Shown: positions 8,232 to 17,440 of the stretch, piece by piece | How positions within the stretch are numbered: position 1 is the first letter of the stretch | Layout of the letters: each line of letters opens with the position of its first letter | Assembly (NCBI RefSeq): GCF_016654115.1 | Contig: NZ_JAEQAZ010000016.1 | Coordinates: forward strand, 21,628-85,627 | Origin: Streptomyces sp. MBT53 | GTDB lineage: Bacteria; Actinomycetota; Actinomycetes; Streptomycetales; Streptomycetaceae | Direction: 5' to 3' | DNA length: 64,000 bases | The notes under the pieces: model-generated | Told to the model about the DNA's origin: nothing | What the model saw: only the letters and a program-made list of their open reading frames with translations | The model's database searches: none | Position numbers and translations under genes: made by a program

Positions 8232-8770
8232 ACGCCCGTTCCGGGGCCCGCCCGCTGCGCCGGCTTGTGGTGCTGCGGCACGCCAAGTCGGCCTGGCCCG
8301 CGGGCGTTCCCGACCACCTGCGGCCCCTCGCCCCGCGCGGTTTCCGTGACGCCCCGGCCGCCGGGATCGCGCTCGCCGAGACGGACTCCCTGCCGGACCT
8401 CGCGCTGTGCTCCACGGCCGTACGGGCGCGCCGGACCTGGGAGTTGGCCTCGGCCGAGTGGGGCACCCCGCCGCCGGTGCGGTACGAACCACGCCTCTAC
8501 GCGGCCGATGTCGCGGACCTGCTCGACGCCGTTCACCAAGTGCCGCACGAGGTCGAGACGTTGCTCGTCGTCGGGCACAACCCCGGCCTGGAGGAACTGG
8601 TCCTCGAACTCGCCGGTGACGGTCTCGACGACACGCTCGACGAGGTCCGCGTGAAGTTCCCGACCTCGGCGATCGCGGTCCTGGCCTGGCACGGCCGCAC
8701 CTGGCAGGATCTCGCCCCGGGCACGGCCCTGCTGACGGGCCTGACCGTGCCGAGGGGCAAGAAGAAGTAG
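8228..8770 (+). CDS. SixA-like histidine phosphatase
   Basis: 180 residues. The RHG-type catalytic motif is LVVLRHAKSAWP near residue 14, with the second conserved Arg in STAVRARRTWEL and the second catalytic His in VVGHNPGLEEL. This is the short phosphohistidine-phosphatase (SixA) form of the histidine phosphatase superfamily. The GTG start at 8228 overlaps the previous stop by four bases. The C-terminal GKKK tail is followed by convergent genes with 8 bases between stops. The substrate is not deducible; in enterobacteria SixA acts on phosphotransfer proteins. Confidence 0.85.
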   Translation: MNARSGARPLRRLVVLRHAKSAWPAGVPDHLRPLAPRGFRDAPAAGIALAETDSLPDLALCSTAVRARRTWELASAEWGTPPPVRYEPRLYAADVADLLDAVHQVPHEVETLLVVGHNPGLEELVLELAGDGLDDTLDEVRVKFPTSAIAVLAWHGRTWQDLAPGTALLTGLTVPRGKKK

Positions 8771-8778
8771 CCCCGCTT

Positions 8779-9603
8779 CTAAGGGAGTTGGAGGAACTCC
8801 CGCGCTCCGCGCAGCCGCGTGCCCAGCCGCTCCTGTGTCGCTCGGCTGTCCAGGCGGACGTCGAGGGCCATGGGCATGCCCTCTCGCCGCCCGGCGGGAA
8901 GCCGGCTCGCGTCGAGTCCGTCGCGTCGGGCGATGAGCACACCGAGGTCGTGGCGGCTGAGGGCGTCCGGGCCGGCGAGATGGAACAGCCCGGCCATGTC
9001 GGAGCAGGCGAGCTCCAGCAGGGCGGCGGCCAGATCCTCGACGTGGACCGGGCAGCGGACGACATCGGTGAACAGGACGCCTTCGCGGGTACCGGCGGCC
9101 AGTTCACGCACCATGCGCTCGTGCGCGGAGCCGCCGTCGCCGATGATCAGCGAGGTGCGCGCGACCGCGGCGGCCGGTGTCAGAAGGCGTACGGCGGTCT
9201 CGGCGGCGGCCTTCGCAGCGCCGTACGGGGTGACCGGGTCGGGCAGGCACGACTCGTCGTAGGAGACGCGGGAACCGGAGAACACGGCGTCGCTGGAGAC
9301 ATGGACCAGGCGCCGGCCGTGGCGTGCCGCAGCCATCGCCACGCGGACCGAACCGTCGGCAGTGACCGCCCAGTCGCTCTGTCCGCTGGTCGCGTTGATG
9401 ATCGCGTCGGGTTCCGACTCGGCCAGGAGATCGTCGAGTTGGGCGTTCGTGCGGAGGTCGAGCCGGTGCCACGAGACATCCGGCGGCACGGTGTCGGGGC
9501 GCGCCGAGCAGTACGTCGCCGTCGTTGCCCAGCCCGCCGCGCTCGCCCCGCGTACGAGTTCCGTGCCCAGGAAGCCGCTGCCGCCGATCACAAGGACTCT
9601 CAC
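8779..9603 (-). CDS. RmlD-like NAD(P)-dependent sugar-nucleotide reductase
   Basis: 274 residues, extended short-chain dehydrogenase. The Rossmann motif GGSGFLGTEL is at residues 7-16, RLDLRTNAQLDDLL matches the RmlD pattern, and the catalytic YGAAKAAAE gives Tyr-X3-Lys. RmlD makes dTDP-L-rhamnose from the 4-keto precursor, but no other rml gene is here, so this may be another epimerase/reductase. The GTG start at 9603 lies five bases after the stop of the upstream permease gene, suggesting one transcript, although no good ribosome site is visible. Confidence 0.75.
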   Translation of the reverse strand: MRVLVIGGSGFLGTELVRGASAAGWATTATYCSARPDTVPPDVSWHRLDLRTNAQLDDLLAESEPDAIINATSGQSDWAVTADGSVRVAMAAARHGRRLVHVSSDAVFSGSRVSYDESCLPDPVTPYGAAKAAAETAVRLLTPAAAVARTSLIIGDGGSAHERMVRELAAGTREGVLFTDVVRCPVHVEDLAAALLELACSDMAGLFHLAGPDALSRHDLGVLIARRDGLDASRLPAGRREGMPMALDVRLDSRATQERLGTRLRGAREFLQLP

Positions 9604-9608
9604 CGCGG

Positions 9609-11594
9609 TCAGCCGACGTGGACGCGGGGCCGTCGCTCCGGGTCCGGTTCCGCGCGGCGCAGCACCTCGCGGGTGACGGGGGCGACCTCGCCGTCGCCGA
9701 AGACGAGGAAGCGGATGAGATGGCTGACCGGATTGCCCTCGGTCCAGGTGAAGTAGGCGTGCGGGACCTTGCCGGTGCGGTCGCGCAGGGAGAGCAGGAC
9801 GGCGGCGATCGCGTTGGGCACCGTGGGACCCACGACGCGCAGTCGGCGTACCCCGTACTTCTTCTCGCCGTGGACCGTGATGTCCGCCGAGAAGTCCGAG
9901 GAGTCGTGCAGGAGCACCTCGAGGAAGAGCACGGGGCCGCGGTCCGGGATGTGGGTCTCCTCGCGCTGGCTGTACTCCTTGGCGCGGTACTCCCGACTGC
10001 TGTGCTCCTGCGGCTCGTTGGCGATCAGCCGCAGGGGGCCGGAGCGGGCCGCCTCGTCGATGAAACGGGCCGCCGTGTCGTCGAACGTGACCTCGGCGGC
10101 GCGGAGTTCGAAGGCGCGGTGGATGCGCGAACCGAACGACGTCGCCAGGATCAGCACGATGAAGATCCCGGCGATCTTGATGCCGTCGGGCCGTTCGACG
10201 ACATTCGCGACCAGCGTGTACGCGAACACGGCGGTGATCGTGCCGAACCCGAGCGTCGCCTTCCGATGCCCCCGCTTGTGCACGGTGACCGTGGAGGCGA
10301 AGGCAGCCGAGAGCATCAGCACCAGCACACCGGTCGCGTACGCGCCGCTCTGCGCGTCGACGCTCGCGTGGAACCAGAGCGTGATCAGCACGGCCGTCAC
10401 CATGAACACGAGCACCAGAGGGCGCACCGCCCGCGTCCACTCGGGCGCCATGCCGTAGCGCGGCAGATAGCGGGGGACGAGGTTCAGCAGCCCGGCGAGT
10501 GCGGAGGCGCCCGCGAACCACAGGATCGCGATCGTCGAGACGTCGTAGAACGTGCCGAAGACCTGGCCCAGATGCTCGTGCGCGAGATAGGCGAGGGCGC
10601 GGCCGTTCGCCGGGCCGCCCGTCTTGAAGGCGCTCTGCGGGATGAGGATGGTCGTCGCCAGGCTGGACAGCAGCAGGAAACCGGACATGATCACGGCGGC
10701 CGTGGTGAGCAGCTTGCGGGTCTCGCGGATGCGGCCGGTGGGCTTCTCCCAGGTGTCCGTCGGGTCGCCCTTGACCTGCGGCATCACCGCCACGCCCGTC
10801 TCGAAGCCGGACATGCCGAGCGCGAGTTTCGGGAAGACGAGCAGCGCGACCCCGACCATCGCGAGCGGTGAGGAGTGCGCGGCCGTCATCGCGTCGGTCC
10901 AGTCGCCGATCTTCACGGGATGACTCAGCACTTCCCAGGCGGACACTGCCAGCACCACAAGGTTGAGCGTGAGATACACGCCCACCAGCACCACGGCGAT
11001 CCCGATGGCCTCCCGGAACCCCTTGAGGAAGACCGCGCCCAGCGCGCCGACCAGCACGAGCGTGATCCAGGTGTTGCCGCCGTGCATCCAGCCCGGCGCG
11101 AAGGGGTTCTCCACGACGTGCGCCGCCGCGTCCGCCGCCGACAGGGTGACCGTGATCATGAAGTCGGTCGCCGCGAAGCCCAGCAGCACCAGGACGAAGA
11201 TCTTCCCCGACCACCACGGCAGCAGCCGTTCCAGCATGGCGATCGAGCCCTCGCCGTGCGGGCTCTCGTGCGCGACCCGCCGGTAGACCGGCAGCGCCCC
11301 GAGCAGCGTCAGCCCGATGAGCACGACGGTCGCCAGCGGCGACAGCAGTCCGGCGGCGAGTGCGGCGATCCCCGGCTGGTAGCCGAGGGTGGAGAAGTAG
11401 TCGACGCCGGTCAGACACATGACCCGCCACCAGCGGTGCCCCTCGTGCTCCGGGTTCGGTGTGGCGTGCGGTCCCGGATGCCGGGCGCTCTGCTCGCTCA
11501 GCCCCTCCAGCAGCCAGGCCCGGCAGCGCTCGGCGGCGGTCTCCGAACCGCCGGACTCCGCGCTCTGTGTCGGGTCCACCTGCGCGCCGGTCAT
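9609..11594 (-). CDS. KimA-like APC-superfamily permease (probable potassium uptake)
   Basis: 661 residues with about 12 membrane segments between residues 55 and 500 and a soluble C-terminal region of about 150 residues. Motifs [49 protein letters not shown] and [19 protein letters not shown] match what I recall of KimA (YdaO), a high-affinity potassium importer of the KUP/APC group that is inhibited by c-di-AMP in Bacillus. The amino-acid transporter label often given to these proteins is the alternative. The start is ATG 11594 with AGGGAG upstream; a longer frame to 11633 has no ribosome site. The gap to the divergent yigZ start is about 125 bases, too short for a ydaO-type riboswitch. Confidence 0.75.
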   Translation of the reverse strand: MTGAQVDPTQSAESGGSETAAERCRAWLLEGLSEQSARHPGPHATPNPEHEGHRWWRVMCLTGVDYFSTLGYQPGIAALAAGLLSPLATVVLIGLTLLGALPVYRRVAHESPHGEGSIAMLERLLPWWSGKIFVLVLLGFAATDFMITVTLSAADAAAHVVENPFAPGWMHGGNTWITLVLVGALGAVFLKGFREAIGIAVVLVGVYLTLNLVVLAVSAWEVLSHPVKIGDWTDAMTAAHSSPLAMVGVALLVFPKLALGMSGFETGVAVMPQVKGDPTDTWEKPTGRIRETRKLLTTAAVIMSGFLLLSSLATTILIPQSAFKTGGPANGRALAYLAHEHLGQVFGTFYDVSTIAILWFAGASALAGLLNLVPRYLPRYGMAPEWTRAVRPLVLVFMVTAVLITLWFHASVDAQSGAYATGVLVLMLSAAFASTVTVHKRGHRKATLGFGTITAVFAYTLVANVVERPDGIKIAGIFIVLILATSFGSRIHRAFELRAAEVTFDDTAARFIDEAARSGPLRLIANEPQEHSSREYRAKEYSQREETHIPDRGPVLFLEVLLHDSSDFSADITVHGEKKYGVRRLRVVGPTVPNAIAAVLLSLRDRTGKVPHAYFTWTEGNPVSHLIRFLVFGDGEVAPVTREVLRRAEPDPERRPRVHVG

Positions 11595-11719
11595 GCTGAG
11601 AACTCCCTGAGATCGGACCACCGTGCCCGCCACCGGGGCAACGAGCAGCGAGTATCCACCACATCGTCACCCGCACCCGGACCGGGGGCGACCCCTGATC
11701 CTGCGCATAGGCTGGCCGG

Positions 11720-12346
11720 ATGCAGGACGAGTACCGCACAGTGGCCCGCCCGGGTGTGCACGAGACCGAGGTCAACCGCTCCCGTTTTCTGTGCGCCCTC
11801 GCCCCGGCGGCCACCGAGCGGGAGGCGCAGGACTTCGTGGCCCGCGTACGCAAGGAGCACGCCGACGCCACGCACAACTGCTTCGCCTACGTCATCGGCG
11901 CCGACGCCGCGATCCAGAAGGCGAGCGACGACGGCGAACCCGGCGGCACGGCCGGTGTCCCCATGCTCCAGATGCTGCTGCGCCGCGACATGCGGTACGT
12001 CGTCGCCGTCGTCACCCGCTACTACGGCGGTGTGAAGCTCGGCGCGGGCGGCCTCATCAGGGCCTACGGCGGCTCGGTCGGCGAAGCCCTCGACACCCTC
12101 GGCACGCTCACCCGCCGCCGCTTCCGGCTCGCCACGGTGACCGTCGACCACCAGCGGGCCGGCAAGATCCAGAACGACCTGCGCGCCACCGGACGCGAGG
12201 TCCGGGACGTGCGTTACGGCGAGGCGGTGACCATCGAGATCGGGCTCCCGGACGCCGATGTGGACGCCTTCAGGGCGTGGCTCGCCGATGCCACGGCGGG
12301 GACGGCGGCGCTGGAGCTCGGCGGCGAGGCGTACGGGGACGCCTGA
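11720..12346 (+). CDS. YigZ/IMPACT family protein
   Basis: 208 residues. The UPF0029/IMPACT signature is clear: SRFLCALAPAATEREAQDF, HNCFAYVIG, SDDGEPGGTAGVPMLQMLL, VVTRYYGGVKLGAGGLIRAY. The C-terminal domain (TVTVDHQRAGKIQNDL) is the ferredoxin-like DUF1949 part. Eukaryotic IMPACT modulates the Gcn2 kinase; the bacterial role is not settled. A minus 10 box TAGGCT (11708-11713) stands exactly six bases before the ATG, so the transcript is expected to be leaderless. It converges on the kinase gene with 24 bases between stops. Confidence 0.9.
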   Translation: MQDEYRTVARPGVHETEVNRSRFLCALAPAATEREAQDFVARVRKEHADATHNCFAYVIGADAAIQKASDDGEPGGTAGVPMLQMLLRRDMRYVVAVVTRYYGGVKLGAGGLIRAYGGSVGEALDTLGTLTRRRFRLATVTVDHQRAGKIQNDLRATGREVRDVRYGEAVTIEIGLPDADVDAFRAWLADATAGTAALELGGEAYGDA

Positions 12347-12370
12347 CCACAGAGGGTTTTTGACGGTGTG

Positions 12371-14332
12371 TCAGGAGTGCCAGTTCCAGACCTGGTTGGA
12401 GCTGCCCGCGCAGCCGAAGGTCTGGACCGGCTGACCGTCCTGCCCCGACTCGTCGGCCTCCGCGTCCAGACAGAAACCGTCCGGGGCGCTCACCAGGGTC
12501 CCGGCGCTGCCCAGTTGCCACCGTTGCGCGCTCAGCCCGTCGCAGCTCCTGGCCCGGATCTTCGAGAAGTTCTGGCCGACGGTGTCGGCGTCGGCGTCCA
12601 GGCACGCGTGGCTGCCCTGATTGACGACGAGGTACTGGGACGCGTGGCCGGGCACGCGGTACAGCGCCCACTTCTGGGCCGCCGTGCCGTTGCACCCCCA
12701 CACCTGCACCGCGGCGACGCGGGCGTCGAGACACCGGGCGACATCGACGGCGTGCACGCTCTCGGTGACGGTCACCGAACCGGTCCTGACCGGCCCGCGC
12801 TCCGTGCCGTACAGCAGCTTCATGGTCGGCGCGTCGACCGTCCCGCTCGGGGCGGTTCCGGCCTCGGTCTGGAACGCCTTCACCGCGTCGCTCGTCGCCT
12901 CCCCGTAGTCGCCGTCGACGGTGACGTGCAACCCGTAACCGGCGAGGAGGAGTTGGAGGGCCTTGACACAGTCGCCGTGGGAGTGGGACGCGATCTCAGC
13001 GACGCAGGAGGCGATCCGGATGTCGAGGGTCGCGGGATCGTGGGTGGCCGGTGCCTTCGTCGGGCTCTGCGACGCCACGTTCCCCGTCCCCGGCAGGGTC
13101 GCGTCCGAGGCCGGTGAACTGCTCGGCGCCGAGGGCGAGTTCCCCGGTGCGGCGGCCGCCGAGGACGCCTCCGGCCCGGCACCGGCCGCCGTCCCGCCGT
13201 CGCCGTGGTGCAGCAGCAGTGTCGCGGTGATGCTGCCGGCGACCAGGACGGCAGCCGCGGCGACGGCACCCACGACCAGTTTTCCGCGTTTCCCGGGCGA
13301 GAACCCCCGTTTCCCGGGGGCGACTTGGGGCGTGCCGGGCTCGGCGGGACGTTCCGGGGGCGTCGCGTCGGGACGGACGCCGGGGGAGGCCGCGCGCCTG
13401 GGAGCCGCAGCGGGCGGGTCGCCGACCGGTCCGGAGAGCTGATGCCCGATGGCGGTCCTGAACACGGCTTCGGGTGACGGCCGTTGCTCGGGGTCCTTGT
13501 CGAGGCAGACGCGGATGAACGCGGCCAGGTCCGTGTCGACGGCGGCCACCTTGTCGAGGGTGTCCTCCCGGGGCGGGTCGAAGGCCACCCGGTGCAGCAC
13601 GTCGACGCCGGTGCCCTCGCCGAACGGGGCCTCTCCGGCGACCGCGTAGGTGAGCGTGGAGGCCAGCGAGAAGACGTCCGAGGCGGCGGTCACCTCCTGG
13701 CCGCGGACCTGCTCCGGGGACATGTAGGCGGGGGTGCCGACGTTCTGGCCGGTGGCGGTGATCGAGGTGCCGTCGGTGGCCTGGACGACACCGAAGTCGA
13801 TGACGCGGGCGCCGTCGGCACCGAGGATGACGTTGGACGGCTTGAGGTCGCGGTGCACGAGCCCGGCGCGCCAGATCGCCTCGATCGCCCGTCCCACGTC
13901 GCCCATCAGCCGCCAGGCCGCCGCCGCCTCGACCGGCCCGCGCGCGTCGACCAGCTGGTCCAGCGTGGGCCCGGGTATGTACTCGGTGGCCACCCAGACC
14001 AGGTCTTCGTCGCAGCCGCTGCCCAGCAGCCGTACGATGTGCGCCCCTCGGATGCTGTCCAGGGCGCCGACCTCGCGCTCGAAGCGCCTGCGGAACTGCG
14101 GGTCCTCCGCGTACTCGGGACGGATCACCTTCACGGCGGCCGGGCCGGTGCCGCCGGTGGTGTCGCGGCCCAGATAGACCCGGCCCATCCCGCCGCTGCC
14201 CAGCACCGACAGCAAGCGGTACGGGCCCGCCTGCCGGGGATCGCTCTTCCGCAACGGGACCTCGGGCGGCGGTTCCATCCCCGCCGCCGCATAGGCCATC
14301 GTTTCGGACCGACCGCGGTACTCGACTGGCAT
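12371..14332 (-). CDS. Receptor-type Ser/Thr protein kinase with peptidoglycan-binding and ricin-B ectodomains
   Basis: 653 residues. The kinase domain (about 38-300) has the glycine loop GSGGMGRVYLG (45-55), Lys68 (AAVKVI), HRDLKPSN (160-167), DFG (179-181) and GTPAYMSPEQ, so it should be active. A proline-rich linker leads to one membrane helix (about 351-374). Outside the cell follow an Ala/Ser/Pro stalk, a PG_binding_1-like domain (about 441-508: CVKALQLLLAGYG, VDGDYGEATSDAVKAFQ) and a ricin-B lectin domain (about 517-653) with QxW-type repeats QKW, QRW and NQVWNW. The design suggests sensing of wall peptidoglycan or a surface glycan. PknB-like relatives usually carry PASTA repeats, so this ectodomain is unusual. 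ATG 14332 has AGGG upstream. Confidence 0.93.
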   Translation of the reverse strand: MPVEYRGRSETMAYAAAGMEPPPEVPLRKSDPRQAGPYRLLSVLGSGGMGRVYLGRDTTGGTGPAAVKVIRPEYAEDPQFRRRFEREVGALDSIRGAHIVRLLGSGCDEDLVWVATEYIPGPTLDQLVDARGPVEAAAAWRLMGDVGRAIEAIWRAGLVHRDLKPSNVILGADGARVIDFGVVQATDGTSITATGQNVGTPAYMSPEQVRGQEVTAASDVFSLASTLTYAVAGEAPFGEGTGVDVLHRVAFDPPREDTLDKVAAVDTDLAAFIRVCLDKDPEQRPSPEAVFRTAIGHQLSGPVGDPPAAAPRRAASPGVRPDATPPERPAEPGTPQVAPGKRGFSPGKRGKLVVGAVAAAAVLVAGSITATLLLHHGDGGTAAGAGPEASSAAAAPGNSPSAPSSSPASDATLPGTGNVASQSPTKAPATHDPATLDIRIASCVAEIASHSHGDCVKALQLLLAGYGLHVTVDGDYGEATSDAVKAFQTEAGTAPSGTVDAPTMKLLYGTERGPVRTGSVTVTESVHAVDVARCLDARVAAVQVWGCNGTAAQKWALYRVPGHASQYLVVNQGSHACLDADADTVGQNFSKIRARSCDGLSAQRWQLGSAGTLVSAPDGFCLDAEADESGQDGQPVQTFGCAGSSNQVWNWHS

Positions 14333-14505
14333 GGGAACCCTGTGTCTCTCGCGTGGTGCGTGTGACGTGAGATTAGCGCAGCTCCCGTACGGGGCAGGGG
14401 AGTTGGGGGTTTCCCGGGGGCGCCGAGCCGCCTCGGCACCACCCGCTGCCTCCCGACCGGCACGAGCCGCGACCTCCGCGCCGCCGCGCGCCGGGCAGAG
14501 GCACC

Positions 14506-14547
14506 CATATCGGTCCTCAAGGTGAGGTTCCGGGGCGGCCCGATATG
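14506..14547. promoter_or_regulatory. Inverted repeat with nested hairpin in the kinase/peptide-operon spacer
   Basis: CATATCGG (14506-14513) pairs with CCGATATG (14540-14547); between them CCTC and GAGG form a smaller stem. It could be a dual-site operator or an RNA leader structure. No known riboswitch consensus is recognised. Confidence 0.3.
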
Positions 14548-14762
14548 TGTCGCGGTCCGTTCAGCGGACTGGAGTCTTTCCGGGAATGCGGCGGCCGACC
14601 GAATAATGGGCGAACTCCGATCCGCGGGGCCCCACCCCCTGCTCGGCCCGACCTCCACAAGAGGGGGCCGAACAGCGGTTTCACTCCTAGGCCTGCAGCT
14701 CTCAACAGCACGGTTCGCGTGTTCCCCGTCCAGCCGGGACACGCTCCGCGGTTTCCGGACGC

Positions 14763-14784
14763 CGCCGTACGCAGCCGTACGGCG
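14763..14784. promoter_or_regulatory. Perfect 22-bp inverted repeat upstream of the peptide ABC operon
   Basis: CGCCGTACG-CAGC-CGTACGGCG has perfect 9-bp arms and a 4-base spacer. It ends about 128 bases before the start of the solute-binding protein gene. Arms of this size suit a dimeric repressor. No regulator gene lies next to the operon, so the binder would be encoded elsewhere. Confidence 0.4.
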
Positions 14785-14911
14785 AGATCGTCCCGCCGCC
14801 CCTCCATCCCCGCGGACTCACGCAACGGAGCGGTCACCACGACGGTGGCCTTCCTCCCCACGCCCGGTGAACCCCGCGTTCCCGTTCGATGCCTCAACGC
14901 CGGAGGTTCAG

Positions 14912-16474
14912 ATGTCTCGTTCGCGTCTCACTCTCACCGTCACGGCCGGTGCCGCCGGACTGGCGCTGCTGACCACCGCGTGCGGCGGTGGAAGCAGCAC
15001 CTCGTCCACTCCCGCGAAGGCCCAGGACCCCAGCGTCCTGACGGTCGCCTCGGCCATCGCGCCCAACAGCCTCAACCCGGCTCTGGGCGGTTCCTCCGAC
15101 CCACAGCAGTACTTTTTCGAACTGGCGTACGACACGTTGATCCGTCAGGCCCCGAACGGCAAGTACACCCCCGCCCTCGCGACCACATGGGGCTTCGTCG
15201 GCTCCGGCAGCAAGACCTTCGACCTCACCCTGCGCTCCGGTGTGAAGTTCAACGACGGCTCCGCGCTCACCGCCGACGGCGTGAAGAAGTCGCTCGAGTA
15301 CTACGCCAAGGCCGGCGGCCCACTGGCGGCCGACCTCGCCCCCGTCGGATCGATCGACGTCACTTCCCCGCTCTCCCTCCGTATCCACCTCAAGACGTCC
15401 GACCCGCTGCTGCCGCTCTACCTCTCCAGACCGACCACCGGAGAGATCATCAGCCCCACCGGCCTCAGCAGGACGAGCGAACTGGGCACCACCACCCACG
15501 GCGCCGGACCGTACATGATCGACAGCTCCCAGACCGTCTCCGGCCAGACCTACACCTACGTCCCCAACCCCACGTACTACGACAAGTCGCGGGTGCACTG
15601 GAAAAAGGTCGTCGTCAAGGTCATCAAGGACACGAACACCACGCTCAGCGCCTTCCGCTCCGGCGAGGTCGACTACGCGCTCGGCGACTCCACCACCGCC
15701 AAGGGCGCCAAGTCCGCCGGATTCCAGGTCCTTTCGAGCCCCTACTCGATCATGCAGCTGATGATCCAGGACCGGGCGGGCACCATGGTCAAGGCCCTCG
15801 GTGACCTGCGAGTACGGCAGGCCATGATGTACGGCATCAACCGCGACTCCATCGCCAAGGCCCTCTACGGCTCGTACGCCAAGGGCTGGGACTACCCCGT
15901 GCTCGCCAATACGAGCGGCTACACCCAGGGCAGCGAAGGCAAGTACCCCTACGACGTCGCCAAGGCCAAGAAGCTCCTGGCGGCGGCCGGCTACCCCAAC
16001 GGCTTCAGCATGTCCATCACGGTGAACCTCACAGGCGTGGGGGAGTCCCAGGCCGCGGAGGCCTTCGCCGCGGAGATGGCGAACATCGGCATCAACGTCA
16101 AGATCAACGTCCCGGCCAACGTCAACGAGCTGTTCTCCACCTACGCGAAGTTCCCGGCGATGATGTTCGACTACGGCGCCGGCATCGCCCCGCCCTACGC
16201 CCAGGGCAACGACCTCCTCTACAGCTGGGGCAACCCGCTCAAGGTCAGCGACAAGCAGCTCGACACGCTCTACAGCGCGGCGGCCTCCGCACCTTCCGCC
16301 GCACTCCAGGAGCAGGGCTGGCAGAAGTTCGAACAGCGGCTGTCCGACCTGTCCTGGACGATCCCCATGGTCTCCATGGAGAAGATCGTCTACGCCCGGC
16401 TCGGTCTGAAGGGCATCGACCTCTCGGCCACCAACCTCACCCCGGACCTGACGTCCCTGTACGCCGCGAAGTGA
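14912..16474 (+). CDS. ABC transporter solute-binding lipoprotein, peptide/nickel (family 5) type
   Basis: 520 residues. An N-terminal lipoprotein signal ends in the lipobox LLTTAC, Cys being about residue 26, so it is anchored outside the membrane. SBP_bac_5 features are present: LNPALGGSSDPQQYFFELAYDT-type opening (split here by position), SKTFDLTLRSGVKFNDGSAL, HGAGPYMIDSS, LRVRQAMMYGINRDSI and AKKLLAAAGYPNGF. It should capture an oligopeptide or related ligand for the permeases downstream. The ATG at 14912 has CGGAGG five bases upstream; longer open frames upstream lack the lipoprotein start. First gene of a five-gene operon reaching 21478. Confidence 0.93.
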   Translation: MSRSRLTLTVTAGAAGLALLTTACGGGSSTSSTPAKAQDPSVLTVASAIAPNSLNPALGGSSDPQQYFFELAYDTLIRQAPNGKYTPALATTWGFVGSGSKTFDLTLRSGVKFNDGSALTADGVKKSLEYYAKAGGPLAADLAPVGSIDVTSPLSLRIHLKTSDPLLPLYLSRPTTGEIISPTGLSRTSELGTTTHGAGPYMIDSSQTVSGQTYTYVPNPTYYDKSRVHWKKVVVKVIKDTNTTLSAFRSGEVDYALGDSTTAKGAKSAGFQVLSSPYSIMQLMIQDRAGTMVKALGDLRVRQAMMYGINRDSIAKALYGSYAKGWDYPVLANTSGYTQGSEGKYPYDVAKAKKLLAAAGYPNGFSMSITVNLTGVGESQAAEAFAAEMANIGINVKINVPANVNELFSTYAKFPAMMFDYGAGIAPPYAQGNDLLYSWGNPLKVSDKQLDTLYSAAASAPSAALQEQGWQKFEQRLSDLSWTIPMVSMEKIVYARLGLKGIDLSATNLTPDLTSLYAAK

Positions 16475-16498
16475 CCCTCCCCAGAAAGGCACCCAGTC

Positions 16499-17440
16499 AT
16501 GTGGCGAACCAGCGGAATGCGGATCGTGCAGGCTGTACCCCTGCTGCTCTTCGTCTCGGCGCTCACCTTCTTCCTCCAGCTGTTCATCCCGGGTGACGCC
16601 GCCCGGTCCATCGGCGGCCTGACCGCCTCACCCCAGGCGATCGCCGCGCTGCGACACCGCCTCCACCTCGACCAGCCGGTCTGGGAGCGCTACTGGGCCT
16701 GGCTCAAGGACGCGGTCCACGGCGACCTCGGCCGCTCGATCAGCAACAACGAATCGGTCTCGGGCACCCTCAACACCCGGTTGGGGGTGACCCTCTCCTT
16801 GGTGATCGCGACCACCCTGCTCGCACTGGTCGTCGGGGTCGTCCTGGGCATGGCGAGCGTGCGTGGCGGGCGCACCACCCGGCTCGCCGCGGACAGCGCG
16901 TCTATCGCGGGCATGACCATTCCCGCCTTCTGGGTCGGCCTGCTGGGCATCTGGGTCTTCAACACCCGGTTCGACCTGCTGCCCGCGAACGGTTACGTGT
17001 TCTTCGGGACGTCCGCCGGCGGCTGGGCGCGTTCACTGGTGCTGCCGGTGGCCGCCCTGGCCTTCGCCCTGGTCACGGTGATCGCCAAGCAGACGCGCGA
17101 GCAGTTCGCCGACGTACTGGGCCGCGACTTCGTACGGAACCTGCGCGCCAACGGCGTCAGCGAGCGCTCGATCCTCTTCAAGCACTCGCTGCGGCACGTC
17201 TCCGTCACCGTCCTCACGGTGGCGGGCAACAACCTCATCGGACTCCTCGGCTCGGCCGTGGTGATCGAGGAACTCTTCGGCCTGCCCGGCCTCGGCAGCG
17301 CGGCGGTCACGGCCGCGTCCAGCGGCGACATTCCGGTGATCCAGGGAGTGGCGGTGTACTTCACCCTCATCGTTGTCGGACTCAATCTCCTGCTCGACCT
17401 CGCCATCGGCTGGCTCAACCCACAGGCGGTCGCCGCATGA
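16499..17440 (+). CDS. Peptide ABC transporter permease, DppB/OppB type
   Basis: 313 residues with about six membrane helices. The N-terminal helix (VPLLLFVSALTFFLQLFIPG) and the following LRHRLHLDQPVWERYWAWL are typical of DppB; the EAA-loop region reads RDFVRNLRANGVSERSILFKH and the end GLNLLLDLAIGWLNP is characteristic. It forms the channel together with the permease half of the next gene. It starts 24 bases after the binding-protein gene, and its stop overlaps the next ATG by four bases (ATGA). Confidence 0.92.
   Translation: MWRTSGMRIVQAVPLLLFVSALTFFLQLFIPGDAARSIGGLTASPQAIAALRHRLHLDQPVWERYWAWLKDAVHGDLGRSISNNESVSGTLNTRLGVTLSLVIATTLLALVVGVVLGMASVRGGRTTRLAADSASIAGMTIPAFWVGLLGIWVFNTRFDLLPANGYVFFGTSAGGWARSLVLPVAALAFALVTVIAKQTREQFADVLGRDFVRNLRANGVSERSILFKHSLRHVSVTVLTVAGNNLIGLLGSAVVIEELFGLPGLGSAAVTAASSGDIPVIQGVAVYFTLIVVGLNLLLDLAIGWLNPQAVAA

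Larger units (their letters stand above)
14333..14911. other. Long intergenic region between the kinase and peptide-transport operon
   Basis: 579 bases without a convincing gene; open frames crossing it have no family features or ribosome sites. It should hold the promoters of both divergent units. I see three structured elements: an 8-bp inverted repeat CATATCGG/CCGATATG (14506-14513 and 14540-14547) enclosing a small CCTC-AAGGT-GAGG hairpin, an imperfect stem-loop GCGTGTTCCC/GGGACACGC (about 14717-14744), and a perfect 9-bp inverted repeat at 14763-14784. Confidence 0.6.

Noticed and set aside
11595..11719. ydaO-type c-di-AMP riboswitch for the KimA-like permease
   Set aside because: The spacer is only about 125 bases shared with a divergent leaderless gene and I see no ydaO consensus.
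14522..14911. Upstream extension of the peptide-binding protein
   Set aside because: The lipoprotein signal begins at ATG 14912 with CGGAGG upstream; the extension would bury it.
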